From Calliphora vicina (Eukaryota > Arthropoda > Insecta > Diptera > Calliphoridae): DNA of 64,000 nt. The stretch covers positions 165,832,726-165,896,725 of the forward strand of contig NC_088780.1 of the NCBI RefSeq assembly GCF_958450345.1, read 5' to 3'. The first letter of the stretch is position 1; each line of letters begins with the position of its first letter. This document shows positions 10,881 through 23,584 of this stretch, one piece after another. Under the pieces are notes generated by a model. It was not told the DNA's origin, did no database searches, and saw only the letters and a list, made by a program, of their open reading frames with translations. The position numbers were made by a program, and so were the translations under genes.

Positions 10881-12744
10881 ATATAAATCATTTAACTTAG
10901 AATGTCATAGATGAAATGTCTATATTTAAGTAATCGAATATGTTGATATTGAGAGAACTCCTTTACATTCCCTCTACCATTTGCTTAACTTCACCAAGTT
11001 TACGCCACAAGTACATTTAACTAAATTTTCCTTTCCTACAGCATTTAATTTTAGAGTTTATTTAAAAAAGGCAAAACTGAAAGAACAAAAAAAAATACAA
11101 CTTAATGGTTTAATAATTCCATTGTATCTTTTAAGTCATTTATGGTGTATTACAATTTTCACAACAAATAAATGCTATCATTACTACATGACACTCCGTA
11201 CACACAACATAAGCGGACGATGCAGCGATGACGAGTAAATTTACCTTACGGCTTTCCTTCTCAAGACTTTCTCGGACAGGTTGGTTGTTGTTTTTGACTT
11301 GACTGATACAGACCAGATCAGATCTGTATGCAGCAGCATCAGGCCCTATGAGTGATTTGTGTGGAGAGGAGTGAGTAGTGGTTTGTTGTAGTTTGTGTGT
11401 TTTTTACTGTTCCGTTTTGTGTTTTCACATGTTCCATTATTATGGAGTTATTATGATCAATAAGACAAGTTAAATGCTGCAATTAAGTCAATTCGCTGAA
11501 TCCGTTTATACGCAGTGTAGCAAAAACAGTAAAAAAATCAACTTTAGCTTTTGGTTGGTCGATTTAACAGCGCCAGCGCATTCAACTCTTTATGGTTGGT
11601 ATGTAAAACCTCAGCCATATGAGATTCCAGACTCACTTCCAATCTCACTGACTCACTTTGCTTAATTCAGTTTTTGTATTTTTTTTTTTTTTCATTTTTA
11701 AATTCAGTCAATGCTAGCGTCTAGTTTGTTTAAATGAGCCTATAGAGAGGTAAAGAGAATGATCAGTTTTAAGTGATGCAGAGAGAAGAGCGGAGATGAA
11801 GAGTTGGTTGATTTGCTTGATTTGCCTTTGGGCTATTTTGCGTAATTGCGCTTAATTTTCCTGTGAGATCATTTAATTTTACGAGCAGGCACAATTGATT
11901 ATAATGGAGGCTATCATACTTTTACAACATGCTAAATGCACGCATAAACGACAGTGATGATGGAGATCTGGGTAAGAACTCTCCCTCCATTCGGATCTCC
12001 TCTCCTCTCCACCCATCATGCCTCATCTTACATTATGGATGTTTCTGTTGACGTTATGTTAGGGAGGTGGGTTAGTTGAATGTAGTTATTTGTTGCTGCT
12101 GCTGCTGTGCTGTTAAAACTGTTGTTGTTTGATTGCTGATGATGACGATCAGTGTTGTTTGCTGATTGTGATACTGATGTTGATGTTAATCGAATTTGAT
12201 GTCGTTATTGGCAAATTTATCTACATTCATACTCAAACACACAAATACATACCACTCATTAAATCCCATCATCAATGTTGTTGTCTGTTGTGTTGCACTC
12301 CAATGAAATTTTCGTTTAAACCTGAAACTGTTTGTTATTTTGTAGCACAAAAATGGGTAGTAGAGTAGAGCAGACTAGAGAGATAAATACACTTTACTAT
12401 GCATAAATTGTATGTTTGGTTAGAGTACATCTTACATACGAGTAGTTGTATCAGCTATTAAGTGAATCTAAGTATGTATTTCAATACTGGAATTATAGGG
12501 TTTCCCAACGGGAGAGGCTATAATCCAGTTGTGGACAGAAAGGTAAAATCATTAAGTTTCTGAGGTTCAATACTAAAGTTAGCAACATTAATTGGGCAAT
12601 CAATGTAAACAATAAGCACCTAGAAATTGCAAACGGGAAAGTCTTTGAAATCCAGATCCATTCTTCCAAGAATTAATACTTTGAATGGAGTTGTCAAGAA
12701 TTATGTAAAAGGGCCTGTTGTAATCAAAGTAGCCTTCATTCAGT
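10881..12744. other. Non-coding stretch with simple repeats
   Basis: No gene recognised. It contains a poly(T) run near 11676, a TTGCTGCTGCTGCTG tract near 12092, GATGATGACGATC near 12137 and TGATGTTGATGTTAAT near 12175. Composition is less AT-extreme than neighbouring satellite, so it may be ordinary fly intergenic or intronic DNA. Confidence 0.4.
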
Positions 12745-13165
12745 GAAAAATAAATACATTGAAGATTGTTGTTAAACTCAATAAGAGCTTGCTTGAAATA
12801 CGATTTGGTATGTCTGAAATGCTGCTTGAACGCTATAAAATAAAATCATTTTTACACCGAATCATTACTTGCGATGAAAAACAGATCCATTACGATAACC
12901 CGAATAGTAAGAGATCGTATGTGAAGCCCTACTATCCTGCTGAATCGATACCAAAGCCAAAAATCCATGACAATAAGGAAATTCTGTGTATTTGGTGGGA
13001 TCAAAAGTATCCTATCTTTAATGAGCTACTGAAATCTGACCAGACCATTACAGGGATCCTGTACCGTACGCAACTGATTCGTTTGAATCGCGCATTGGCA
13101 GAAAAATACTCGAAGACATGAAACCGTAATATTTCATCACGACAACGCTAGGTCATACATTCTAA
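12745..13165 (+). mobile_element. Mariner copy C, internal deletion derivative
   Basis: Frames give MKIVVKLNKSL joined directly to LEIRFGMSEMLLERYKIKSF, then HRIITCDEKQIHYDNPNSK, YPAESIPKPKIHDNKEILCIWW, ELLKSDQTITGILYRTQLIRLNRALAEK (12759-13121), and a short trailing catalytic-motif remnant HHDNAR-like near 13135-13150. The segment coding the N-terminal GATQAAISKRLRAAGF region is deleted between about 12790 and 12800. The 120-codon frame is the longest open piece of this family in the window. The 3' third of the element is absent. Confidence 0.85.
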
Positions 13166-16100
13166 AATCCTTATGCCCCAAGCTTAAGTTCTTTATTATC
13201 AAGTTGGCTACATTGAATTGAGAATTTCACTACCAAAAGTTGTCTTATGTCTCGGCTAATAAGAGTAAGAAGGTTATAAGTGTAATTTCGCTCGGATAGG
13301 AATAAGAAAGTCATCGAGAAGACGACCCACAGTGCTTTGTTCAATGGACAAAAATCAAAAATAAGAACATGCCATTGATGTTAATGAAATTAATATTTTT
13401 GAATAGATAACTAAATAACTCAATCGTGTAATAAAGATTTTTTTTATAAATATCTCTTTTTGTCGTCAGTAGAGGTCGCTAAATTTGGTACATTTTTAAC
13501 ATAAATTTTATTGAGAAAAATATATTTTTTTTTAAGGTAACTAAATTAATTGTTAAAAGTTCGTTTTAATAGATATCAACTTACTATTGGCTGCAAATGA
13601 AAGAATATGAATGTGAAATTAAGGGACATTACCGCTCTTATCAAAAAAAGGATAACTGTTTAATCTGCACAATTTTTAATAATTAACATTTTTTTTATTG
13701 TAAGCCTGAAATTCCAAAACTTTGTTGGAATGTTAGTAAAATACGTGTTAATCGATTTTTATTATGTTTTACCTTAGAATAGCTTCAGGTATTATCTTTA
13801 AGAAAATGTAATCATTGGTTGTCCTTTCGTATGAAAACTATTAAAATTTAGTTTTTCTTTAAATGTCTAAATTCACATTTCCGAAATTTTCAATTTGATG
13901 GTTTGGGAAAATAGCTCCAGATTTTTTGTTTTTTATGAAATAATACCGTTTTTTCTTTTAAATAACTAAAAAATATTGCATTATTTGATAATAGTAGTTT
14001 TATGACATAAAGTGTATTAATAGTTCTTTATTTGGTTCTTGAAGTTGTACATTTTTTTAGGTGAAATCCAAAAAAATACAAAAGTTTGAATTAATTTTGC
14101 AAAAAAACGTGTTAATCAATTTTAATTTTTCTTTAATTTTATCTAATGCCTATCTCTTATTTATTATAATGTGAAATCATTATTTGTCCGTTTTGACTAG
14201 AACTTTAAAAAAAAAATGGTTTTTGGTGGCACCCATAAATAATACATTTTTATAGTAAATGTAAGTAACTCAATAATTTTATATAACCTACACATCCTTA
14301 GGTTGAGATAGTAATATGAGCTTCTGCTGATATTATGAGCACATAAAGTATAATCCAGCTTCTAATACTACACCTGATCTATCATCTATGAACATTTCAA
14401 AATGTCCGTCCTTCCGAATTTAGAAAATCGATACAATATTTCACTATTATATTATATTAGACACACACACTAGAAAAAACTAAAGAAAAAATAATAACCA
14501 GGACTTAATGAACTGTTTACTATTATCGTCAGATCCGATTTTGTCATCAAGTAGACAAATAATCAGAAATAAAAATGCAAGAGCCTGTGAAGATATCGCA
14601 AAATATGTTCATATTTTTGATTCTGAAACCGAATATGATGGAGGTTTTCGTTCTGAAGTGACTGATAAATAAATTAATTTATTTATTCTTTGTGTTGTAA
14701 TAATAATAATAACAATAATATTATTAATATTTGCTTAATTAATTTTTACACCTGAAACAATGGTAAAAAATAATACTATAATAAATAAGACAAAATTGTA
14801 ATAAATTTTAAAGGGTTTGTGGGATGCAATGCAAAAATTTATATGAAAGTTTCATTATTTCAAATGAAAACGGGAGCATATTTCAATAGCCTAATTTTAA
14901 ATAAATTGTGTAATTATTTATACAACTTTGTAGGGAATGATGTTAATTTGTTTAACTTGGTACAAATTTTGAAACAATTAGATGATTTTAAAAGCATTTA
15001 TAGATTTTTTTAAAAAAAGGACATAAGCAGCTATGTAAATCCTTACTAGAATTGAAATGATAATAACTAAATTAAAGCTTGGTTCCAAAATAGTAAACGA
15101 TTTTTACGAATTTGTAAAAAAAAATACGGGATATTGAGATCTTGATGTATCGGAATTATGAATATCCTTCCGCTGAAATTTTCATAATTTTACATCTAAT
15201 ATTATAAGAGAACAATAATTTCTGAAAATTAATGATTTTATTCAGGTTTCTAGGTTTTTTAAGGAAAACGATGTATGACAGCCACCCGAATCCTTGCTGC
15301 GATTATAATAAAAATTTTCAAAAACATCAATAACTTTATTCAAATGCATATAACCAAATTTTGAAATGTTAGGAGTATAACTGTAAATTTTATTCAAAAT
15401 TATATGTTCAGGATATATGGGAGGTACCCGTATCCTTGCACGGATTTTTTTAAAAATTATATTTTTTCTTAATCTTACCAAAAGGTAATATCCTACTAAT
15501 TTTTATTCGTCTGCGATAACTCCTTCTATTTTTGTCCATTGCTTATATGAAAACAAAGCACTGTGCGACCACTCTTGGAACTATTTCATCCACAAGGTGG
15601 TAAAGAATGATGGTTTTAGCTAACGTTCGAGCAGTGTTCATCATGCCTGTAGTAACATTCTGTTCTGGTGTTGTCCATTCTAAATTGGCTGAGTTCATGA
15701 TGCACGTTATTTTGATCACAGTGGAATACATTCATCCATTTCAAATACTTTAGAATGCGGTTTGATGGTTTGAGTTAACACTGAACCCAAATTCAATGTT
15801 ATCATTCCGCACGAAGAAACATGAACTACTTTCTAGTAACCCGTGTAGTAGCCCATACTTTCTCATGTTTTAAAATGTTTTAATAATTGTAAGATTTCCT
15901 TGTATTGGATACCAGTTAGATACTGGCCTTTGCTACTGCTGTACATTATTTCAGTATAAACTGGATAACAGTCTCATTAAACGACATGTACCTTGATGTC
16001 GAAGGAAAAACGAAGCGAATGAAAATCGCTCGACTCAAAGTCGACTGAAAATGGATTTCGAAACTTTCGTTCGTATAAATTTTCATTCATTTGTCGAAAC

Positions 16101-16185
16101 TAAAACAGCAAAGACTGAATTTGACACTTTCGTTCGCTGAGATGAAAATAGATAAACCGAATTTTGTGTGGAAACATTTACGAGA
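13166..16185. other. Very AT-rich stretch, no confirmed gene
   Basis: Mostly low-complexity AT DNA. Two loosely similar segments starting ACGTGTTAATCGATTTT (about 13743) and ACGTGTTAATCAATTTT (about 14108) suggest an old duplication about 365 bp apart. A 54-codon frame at 14508-14672 is listed separately. AATAATAATAATAA-type simple repeat lies near 14698-14730. Open frames at 14819-15013, 15242-15481 and 15543-15731 show no recognisable domain. Confidence 0.4.
14508..14672 (+). CDS. Possible 54-aa coding remnant, unidentified
   Basis: An ATG-started 54-codon frame whose amino acid mix looks more protein-like than its AT-rich surroundings: a basic, serine-rich N-terminal half (SSSRQIIRNKNARACEDIAK) and an acidic Gly/Phe C-terminal half (DSETEYDGGF). 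It ends in TAA within GATAAATAAATT, where an AATAAA motif overlaps the stop. I do not recognise the family. It could be the last exon of a gene or transposon ORF, or chance. No acceptor splice site with a clear polypyrimidine tract precedes it. Confidence 0.2.
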   Translation: MNCLLLSSDPILSSSRQIIRNKNARACEDIAKYVHIFDSETEYDGGFRSEVTDK

Positions 16186-16189
16186 CGGG

Positions 16190-16950
16190 AGCCGGAGTTT
16201 ATGTAGCAGATGAGGATATCAAAATGTCATACGGACTCCCAGCGTCTTTCAGGCAGAGATCCTAACGATCTGGAGAACCACGGCTTTGATAAGGGCACTA
16301 GAAGCGTTATTGGAATTATATACAATCAGATTGTGTTGGGTACCAGGGCACTGTTATCCAAATGAGATAGCAGATGAACGAGCCAGACAGGGTTCGGATC
16401 TGGACTATGTTAATAGGGACTGGGATGTTAAACCTCCTACATTTCACTATCATAGGTCAATCTTCGAAAAATTCCGTGACTTTACGAACCAATCCTGGTG
16501 TAGTAAGACAGATTGCAGGGTATCCAGGGCTATTTGGCCAAAGTTGGATGCAAAGGCAACCACAACACTAATTGGGTTGGGTAGGAAAAGTCTCTGGTCT
16601 TAAGTAGGAGTGAAAACCGGGCACTGCTCAATTGGAGCCTTCATTGGTAAATGTGATAATGGGCGCACAGGACTTCTAGAGGAACTAGAAACAGTGGTAC
16701 ATATTTGTGTACAAGGTCTCAGGTAAAAATGGCTAGGGGAAACAGTCCATGATGAACTGGGGGATATAGCTAGATATGACCTAGTAAATCTATTAGGCAT
16801 AATCAGGGGAATAGACTGTCAATTTTAGGTAACGGTATTCTGAGAATACAAGCCTATACTTACTTCCTGTCCTTTTTCTATTTTCTGGTTATATTTGTGA
16901 AGAGTATCGCAATGGGTCTCCGAGTGGAAGTGAACATCTTATAATACACA
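16190..16950 (+). mobile_element. LOA/R1-like LINE 3' relic (RNase H and C-terminal zinc region)
   Basis: Frames upstream of 16286 read TGAGVYVADE and YGLPASF, as at the start of a LINE RNase H domain. At 16286-16603 the frame contains RLCWVPGHCYPNEIADERARQGS, the C-terminal RNase H motif WVPGH plus NExADxxA. Around 16615-16730 comes GHCSIGAFIGKC and ETVVHICVQ, resembling the Cys/His tail after RNase H in LOA- and I-type LINEs. Several stops and frameshifts interrupt it. Only the 3' end of a LINE polyprotein is present, on the plus strand. The clade assignment is from memory of family motifs. Confidence 0.65.
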
Positions 16951-19100
16951 CCCCTTTAAATCTATCATCTATCTATCTTCGTTTTAGTTCGACTTTTCAA
17001 TCTACTAATCGTTCATATACAATTTGAGATTAGAAAGCGAATAAAAACATTCTTTCAATTTCCAGAAACAGGCTGTAAAAATAAGTTTAAGGAAATACTG
17101 GCTGTGAAGAAAGCTTTGGTTGACTCACAAGGCCTGATCTGTGATTCTTTAATGTCTATTTTCGGTCACTGTAATTCTGTTGTTGTTATTATTATTATTA
17201 GTGTAGCTTCAAGCACAGCCACCCATAGGCTCTATTGTGCAGCCCTTAACTTATCATGGAAGGTTCAGGCATCGGTGATCGACATTATCGTCCCACCAAG
17301 TTTGGTCTGATCACGGATCTCTTTCAGATAATATCTGAAAGTTCCTGCGTTATTTCTATTGTTATGAGGATTCTCGGAAGATCTCACAGAGCAGAAGCGA
17401 AATGCTATCCAGCTCAATTGACTAGTTCAACATCCGGATCGAGAAACACGGCCACATTGTAGCCGCTACAGTGTACCTGTTTAATACTCTCCATACCGGA
17501 ATACGGCGCCTTTTCCATTATAAGGTGGATCTCCAAGGAGTGCGTAATGATCACTCACTATCGGAAACTCTAAATTACACTTTAAACATCATTGTATTGC
17601 ATTGTATTTTATATAAAAACATTGTTGCTGTTGTTTGTTGTTTACTTTTAAAACACCACTTATCAATTCCAGGCATACATGCATCAACATAAATTTATGT
17701 TTATATGTCTGTTTGTCAGTCCGTCCGTTCGTTCGTCTGTATGTTTGGTGTATAAATACCATATCCATCCACATCATTTGCAACGATTTGCAGTTATTTG
17801 TGAACTACCTGAGAAGCCAATTATGTGCACACGATTAAAACTTAAACTTAAATAATAAAAAAAAATCACATACGCACACTCACACACTCAAACCCACATG
17901 TGGCAAGTTGCTTTTATTGGTAGTATACGGATTTTCGTAAATAAGTATGTATGAGAATATGGTGTAACCCAACAAACCAAAAATTATTGCTAAAATACAA
18001 CATTTTCTTTCATTGCTTTTTTAGGCTTACGATATGATTGTGATTTCTTTTTTTGCAAAACTTTTGCACAACAATTTAATATTGACGATGAAATTTCAAT
18101 AGTTTTTGAAAAGACATGAAAAATGGCCACCAAATGCCTTTAAGGCGCATTCAATGTTTAAAACACATCAATATAAATCGTATATATTGTATAATTTTTG
18201 TTACTTTTTTGAGACTTAATCTTTGTTTTTTATTGCCTGATTGTTCCACTAAATTATAACATCATGGTCTATAACGAAAAATTAATAAGCCCTAATTGAT
18301 CATTAGCTGAGAGGAGCAATTTTCAAATCACTATTATGTATAACCAACTAAGGAAATTGTGTGTGTGTGTTTCAATATTCGTTTAATATTTGAAAGTTAA
18401 ATGTTTGAGAGTGTATGTGTTGCAGAATTGCTGTAGATGTTGTTGTTGTTGTTGTTATTACTATATTTTATTATTTTCAGCATTTTTATGATTAAATAGC
18501 TCCTAAAAACTTAAAATTAATTGCTTGCACAAATTGTGGTCATTATGGCGTTGACCACAAGCTGTGTAAACATTTGCACAAATAACAAAAACAATAACCT
18601 AAAGAGCCAAATAACAACAACAACAACAGCAAGAACAACAACATTAAACCACAAAATGTAAAGAAACTTATAAGAAATGGGTCGTTCTCAAAATGTGATG
18701 TATATGAATGGAAGTATGGATAAGATTGGAGTGAGTATACGCTTTGGGGTTATTATTAGTTGTTGTTGATGTCGATGTTTTTTTTTTTTTTGTTATTTTG
18801 TGGGCCGTTTGGTTCCCAAAAACTTTTGTTAAAGGGTGTGCCCAACAATAAATGTAGCCTTAAAAAAAACATAATCTCTTCGAGTTTAACAAATTAAGTG
18901 AGTTTCAATTTAGAGCAAGCGGAAGTCGGATTTAATTTATACGAAATTTCACACTCACGAAACTTTCAAAATTATGACTGTACATTCTTGGATCCATAGT
19001 GACTCTTCAGAGATTGAAAGCTTCCTTATCATCAGCTGTCTTCATAGAAACAGTTTAGTCATCCTTCGGTCTCTTCAGAAAACTTTTGCTAGCTTCTGAG
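16951..19100. other. Mixed non-coding stretch with simple repeats
   Basis: A higher-GC segment at 17100-17560 (AGCACAGCCACCCATAGGCT, TCTTTCAGATAATATCTGAAAG) has overlapping open frames but no domain I know. It may be the remnant of another transposon. Simple repeats are TTATTATTATTATTA near 17188, GTCCGTCCGTTCGTTCGTC near 17719, TGTTGTTGTTGTTGTTGTTA near 18439 and CAACAACAACAACAGCAAG near 18613. No gene is supported. Confidence 0.4.
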
Positions 19101-19350
19101 TAGGGTTCCTAATTTCCCGGACTTTTGTCTTTCCCGGGAGGAAATTAAAAAATCGTTTTATTCCCATGAATTCCTGGGAATTTTTAACACTAAATTATAC
19201 CAAAAACCAGACATTTTTTTTTTCGAATAAATGACTTATAATTGTACCAGGGTTTTAAAAGAAGTATAAAATAACGTAAATTCCCGACAAACATTTCCCG
19301 AAAATTAACAAAAAATATTCCCGGGAAATTTTTCCCGCGTAGGAACCCTA
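19101..19350. mobile_element. 250-bp MITE, probably hAT-type
   Basis: Inverted ends TAGGGTTCCTA at 19101 and TAGGAACCCTA at the right end (19340-19350). The tip TAGGG fits the (C/T)A(A/G)NG pattern of hAT termini. The 8-bp flanks CTTCTGAG and CAATTGAG match at 5 of 8 positions, compatible with a mutated hAT 8-bp target duplication but not proof of one. The interior is rich in CCCGGGA and TTCCCG words in both orientations. It has no coding capacity. Confidence 0.6.
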
Positions 19351-19835
19351 CAATTGAGTCATAAGTAATGCAGGGCATTGACAGAGGAGTGCCACAGATG
19401 AATCTTCATGAGGAAATATCTAAAATAATTTTCTCCTGTGCATACATCCTGAAGGTTTACTCCTATTCAGAAAATTATTCCACAGTGTGTCTGCATCTAG
19501 TCGGAATTTATTCATTTTCATCTTGCATATAGAATGAAATCAGCTTCGGTCATTGCCAATTCATCATTCGTTTATTTACCACCAATATTATTGTGACGTG
19601 ACGTTCGTTGAAAGTTTGATATAATGATTATATTAATAAGTACATTTAGCATTCTGACTAGAGTTTAAATTATTCTCGATTCATAAAGACTCCCATACAA
19701 TCCTGATCAATGAATATGAAGATAACGCTTGAATATGTCGGCCTGCAATAGAATATTTCTGCTTGTCTAGAGCTACGTCTAATACCCAACATCTCACAGA
19801 AAACTCTTTTTTCTGGGCCATCCTTAACAGTCAAA

Positions 19836-20880
19836 GTGTTCCATATATTCTCTAGCGATCTAATGTCCGAGTGGTGTCCTATCACAGCAGTTTCAGGGAT
19901 TCATCTGGGCACGATATCGCAACGCCTGGAGACGGCACTCGAAATACTAAATCGATGGAGCATCGATAGTGTTTTGAATGTTAATCCTAGCAAAACTGAA
20001 CTTATACTGTTCTCAATGAATAATACTAGACAGAAAACTATCCTGGAAACTCAATACTGCGGTAAGAGCATCTAAGGCCATGGCGGCTATGTTTGTCTAC
20101 AAAAGGCCCTTAAGCTCGAGATGGGATATTAGACCCTGGAACGTGAACTGGATAGTCGAGACGATTACTAAACCGACACTATTATATGGGGCCTCTGTGT
20201 GGTGGAAGGCAATGCACAGGTCCTCTAACCGCATACTCTTTAAAAGGGTATTGAGAAATATAGCAATCCTGATAACAGGGGCATTGCGTACTACCGGAAC
20301 AAAGTCGCTTTTCGGGATACTGAACTGCTTACCAGTAGATCTAATGGCCAAGAACTGATTTGCACTGATTATAGCCTTTAGGCTTAACGAATGGAATTAC
20401 AGATCCTATGGACATGCTTGCATAACAGGAAGTATTCAAAATCTTCCTGATCATATTGATTACTGCACCTCTAGACCCTTTTTTCTGAGGAACTTTGGTT
20501 TTTCAATCCCGTTCAGTATGAAATCTGATGATGGTCTCTCTTTTGGTTTAATGGGGTTATCATATATGCGGATAGGTCCAAAAAGGGGATCGAGTGGGCG
20601 GAGGTGTCTATATTCCTGAATTTGAGAACATAATGTCTTTTAGACTCCCAAATGGATATAGTATTCTTCAAGCCGAGGCATGATTTCTGCAGAAGTTGTC
20701 GAAATGAGAAGGAGAGACCATTTTACACTTATTTTCCAGTTACCGACGTAGTGTTCAGTGCATTCATATACCAATCAAATTTACTGAACAATATATGCTA
20801 TCGGTGTTATCCGATAGCAAAATGGTTACTTTATCGATCTTTGGATTAGTAATATGTGGATCGGCTAGTGAACAGTACGA
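19836..20880 (+). mobile_element. LOA-like LINE relic (RT thumb to C-terminal Cys region)
   Basis: ISQRLETALEILNRWSIDSVLNVNPSKTELILFS near 19907-20010 matches the segment after the RT catalytic motif. RKLSWKLNT follows near 20034. Next come TKPTLLYGASVWWKAM and ITGALRTTGTKSLFGILNCLPVDL at 20080-20358, then AFRLNEWNYRSYGHA near 20378. Further on are LPDHIDYCTSRPF near 20440 and HDFCRSCRNEKE near 20678. These follow the order of a LOA/Bilbo-type ORF2. RNase H is largely missing and at least three frame changes and stops are present. The stretch at 19500-19835 is unidentified; a 71-codon minus frame overlaps the left boundary. Confidence 0.7.
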
Positions 20881-22496
20881 CTTCCAACACTTTGGCACCA
20901 TTTAGATAAGAGATTGACTGATACAATCAATAACCTAATTCTTTTTTGTTTTGTATGCTTAGTTTTTTTAAGAAAATATGTATTATTGTACTACGGGTGG
21001 TATGAGTAATATTATTCAAAATATTAATTAGCGCTTTTCCCAATTAAACGAATTGATCTATAATTTGAATAAGCAGGATGTTTATTAAATTCCTCAAATC
21101 GTTACCATCATCCACATTTGATTGTAAACACCCTTTTACAAATATTGTTTGTTTGACTGTCCGTCTGTCCAACTAAACATATATTTTTTATGGCCAATAT
21201 TGTGTTGACTGGCAATTTTCTTGAACTTATTTGATTGCAAACGCCAGACATTTGGGCGTTGCGTGGCTGTAAATTCATTTGTTAAACGATGTGCTCATAA
21301 AATTCCGTTCACCTTACTTTGCTCCGCTTCCCAAATACATAAACGCAGCAACAATATTGTTTTTTATTTTTTTTTGAGTATGAATATGCGAGCATGTAGC
21401 CACCACCAACCACCAAGAAAAGGAAGTTCTGTGTTCGTTGTATTCGTTTCAGTTAAAAGCATGTTTGCCAAATTCGTTTTGTCTTTTAGTACGTACAAGA
21501 GGCGTTTATTGGCGATACTTCTTGATACTTTAATTTTTGTTTTATTATTATTTCTACTTTTGGGGAAGACACACATTCAAAATCTCATACATGAATGAAG
21601 CTTTAGCTGCCAAACTGCAACAAAAAAAAGTAACAAAAATTAAGAGAAAAACAAATTAAATCGTTTCAGAATTTATGTAGAGAACCACTAGCCATGACTG
21701 CCACAATGCAGTAACAATGCGTTGCCAGTGCCATTTATTACATTTCAAATTTAGCTGCACACCAAACAACTACCAACCACAACCACCTTACAAAATGGTC
21801 ATGCCTGAAAACGAAAATGAAATGTAGACAATAAAATGCAATAACAAAATCCCAAAATAATAAAAATGAAATAAAACTTAAAAATCAATATAAATACTCT
21901 TCACATACTTGCGATACAAGCGATTCGATTTATCCTTTTTAACATTCATACCACTTGATAATAATTTATACTCATTCAATCGGTCGTACGTACGTTCTGT
22001 GACTTTAACTTCATGTGACTTAGAGTGTGATTGTGTTTGTGGTTGAGGTATATTCTGAAAACTTAAAACTGGAGGCATAATTCATTTGGCGATTTGTTAT
22101 TGAATGCTTTAACTGCTGTTGCTGAATGTTGGATTACGATGAGTATTTATGACCCACCCAAATAAACAATATAATGTGGCCTTCCATTTTAGACTCATAA
22201 ACAGAATCAACAAGCAACAACTTTACATTTTCTTATTAATACCTGGTGGTTAGTCGATTTCAAAGTTGTGTTCACAATACAAATAAATGAAGGTGTCATT
22301 CCAATCACAAAAGTTTTCTAAATTAGTTTTCTATTCATTTTAGGCAGTTAGGCAGAAAAACAAAGTTTCGAATATTTTGAATAGATGATCCGAATTATTC
22401 CTACCTAGCAGTCAGGTTTAAAATTAGTGGGAGAGAAAATTGATTCTCTTAAAATCGTAGACATTCACTATATTTATAAACATTTCCAGTGCTCAA
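20881..22496. other. Non-coding stretch
   Basis: AT-rich, with no repeat or gene recognised. The 125-codon frame at 21221-21598 has hydrophobic and basic low-complexity runs, overlaps a minus-strand frame and shows no domain, so it is not called. Confidence 0.4.
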
Positions 22497-22880
22497 AACA
22501 ATGTTGATAGCACGCTGTTATTAACATTGTTTATAAGCATAACAGCGTTAACTGTTAAGACCGCTAAAAGTAGATAATTCATGAAACTACTAGAAGATGT
22601 ATATAAATAGTAGCAGCAGGTAGCAGAGAGTCAGTTTATCGTAGGCGCAGTTAGAATGAACATCAACTATTTTACCATTGTATTCTTCTACATTACCAGA
22701 GTGGTTTTTAAAGTGTGTATATTAAAAGAGAATGACTATTTAAATTGTTGTGTAAATTTAAATAAATAAAGAATTGTTACAAATTTTAAACTACTGATTG
22801 CTTTTATTTGCAGTTAAAAGAATATGGTATATTTAAAGTAAATAAACCAACGGTTTTAAAAGGTAAAAACGTAACAATGT
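22497..22880 (+). mobile_element. Probable solo LTR of a Gypsy/BEL-type retrotransposon
   Basis: An 8-bp direct repeat AACAATGT lies at 22497-22504 and 22873-22880, so the exact LTR ends and target duplication are ambiguous (for example AATG). In between is a complete LTR-like promoter unit: TATATAAATAG at 22600-22610, an arthropod initiator TCAGTT at 22631-22636 spaced about 33 bp from the TATA, AATAAA at 22761-22770, and a T-rich U5. No gag or pol lies beside it, which suggests recombination between LTRs removed the body. The 3' half is repeated on the minus strand at 3713-3865. Confidence 0.65.
22600..22636 (+). promoter_or_regulatory. LTR core promoter: TATA box plus Inr
   Basis: TATATAAATAG (22600-22610) and TCAGTT (22631-22636) are spaced as in a TATA/Inr RNA polymerase II promoter. 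They lie in the middle of the probable solo LTR and would start transcription rightward at about 22633. Confidence 0.5.
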
Positions 22881-23584
22881 GTATTTTACGGAAGTGTCTG
22901 TTATATACATATATGACGTCAATCCGTTAACAGCCAACCAATCGTGGTTGACTTCTAAGTTCCTACAATATATTTCGTAAAACACAATATCTGGTAGTCG
23001 TCGTTGCTAAGATTTTATACGATGTCAATCATATTCGATGGCAGCTACTTCACGTTGAACTTCCAGTATCCGAATTTATATATTTCCTACATTTTCTCCA
23101 CATATCTGCATTTAGATTCCTTTCAATGAATAAAAATACTTAATGTTGTCAAAATGTACAGGCCGAATGATATTTCAGTTGGAAAACAACAAATTTTCAT
23201 GTAGAAAAAGTTAAGAAAACTTAAAGAGTTTGTTGAGAATGAGTGTGTCAGGACATTGACTCCCAAATAATTTATAAACCCACCAAATTCATGAAAGTAC
23301 AGATAAACAAGTGCCATGTTAAACTGGGGATTCATAACCAGAACAATATATGTGATATACGCATTAGATCATATGTATTTCTGTTCTCCTAGAAGATTCT
23401 CAAAGGCTGTATTTTTAAGCCCTAAAAAACGATCATAGTAAGCCATGCAATATCCCAACAGCGTGAGAATTAAAACAAACGTGTAAATAAATCAGCAACT
23501 TCTAAACGGATAGTCCGAATCTACCAGAATATATCTATAGAACATATTACTACATATGATCTCATAGATATTCGCATTTGAAAG
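22881..23584. other. Non-coding stretch
   Basis: No gene or repeat recognised. The 70-codon minus frame at 23123-23335 has no known domain. Confidence 0.4.

Noticed and set aside
19670..19885. 71-codon minus frame beside the LINE relic
   Set aside because: It is continuous but matches nothing I know. It overlaps the start of the plus-strand LINE segment, so it is not called.
20097..20351. 84-codon minus frame
   Set aside because: Antisense of the LOA-like LINE relic.
21221..21598. 125-codon plus frame
   Set aside because: Low-complexity hydrophobic runs, a competing minus frame, no domain and no splice or promoter context.
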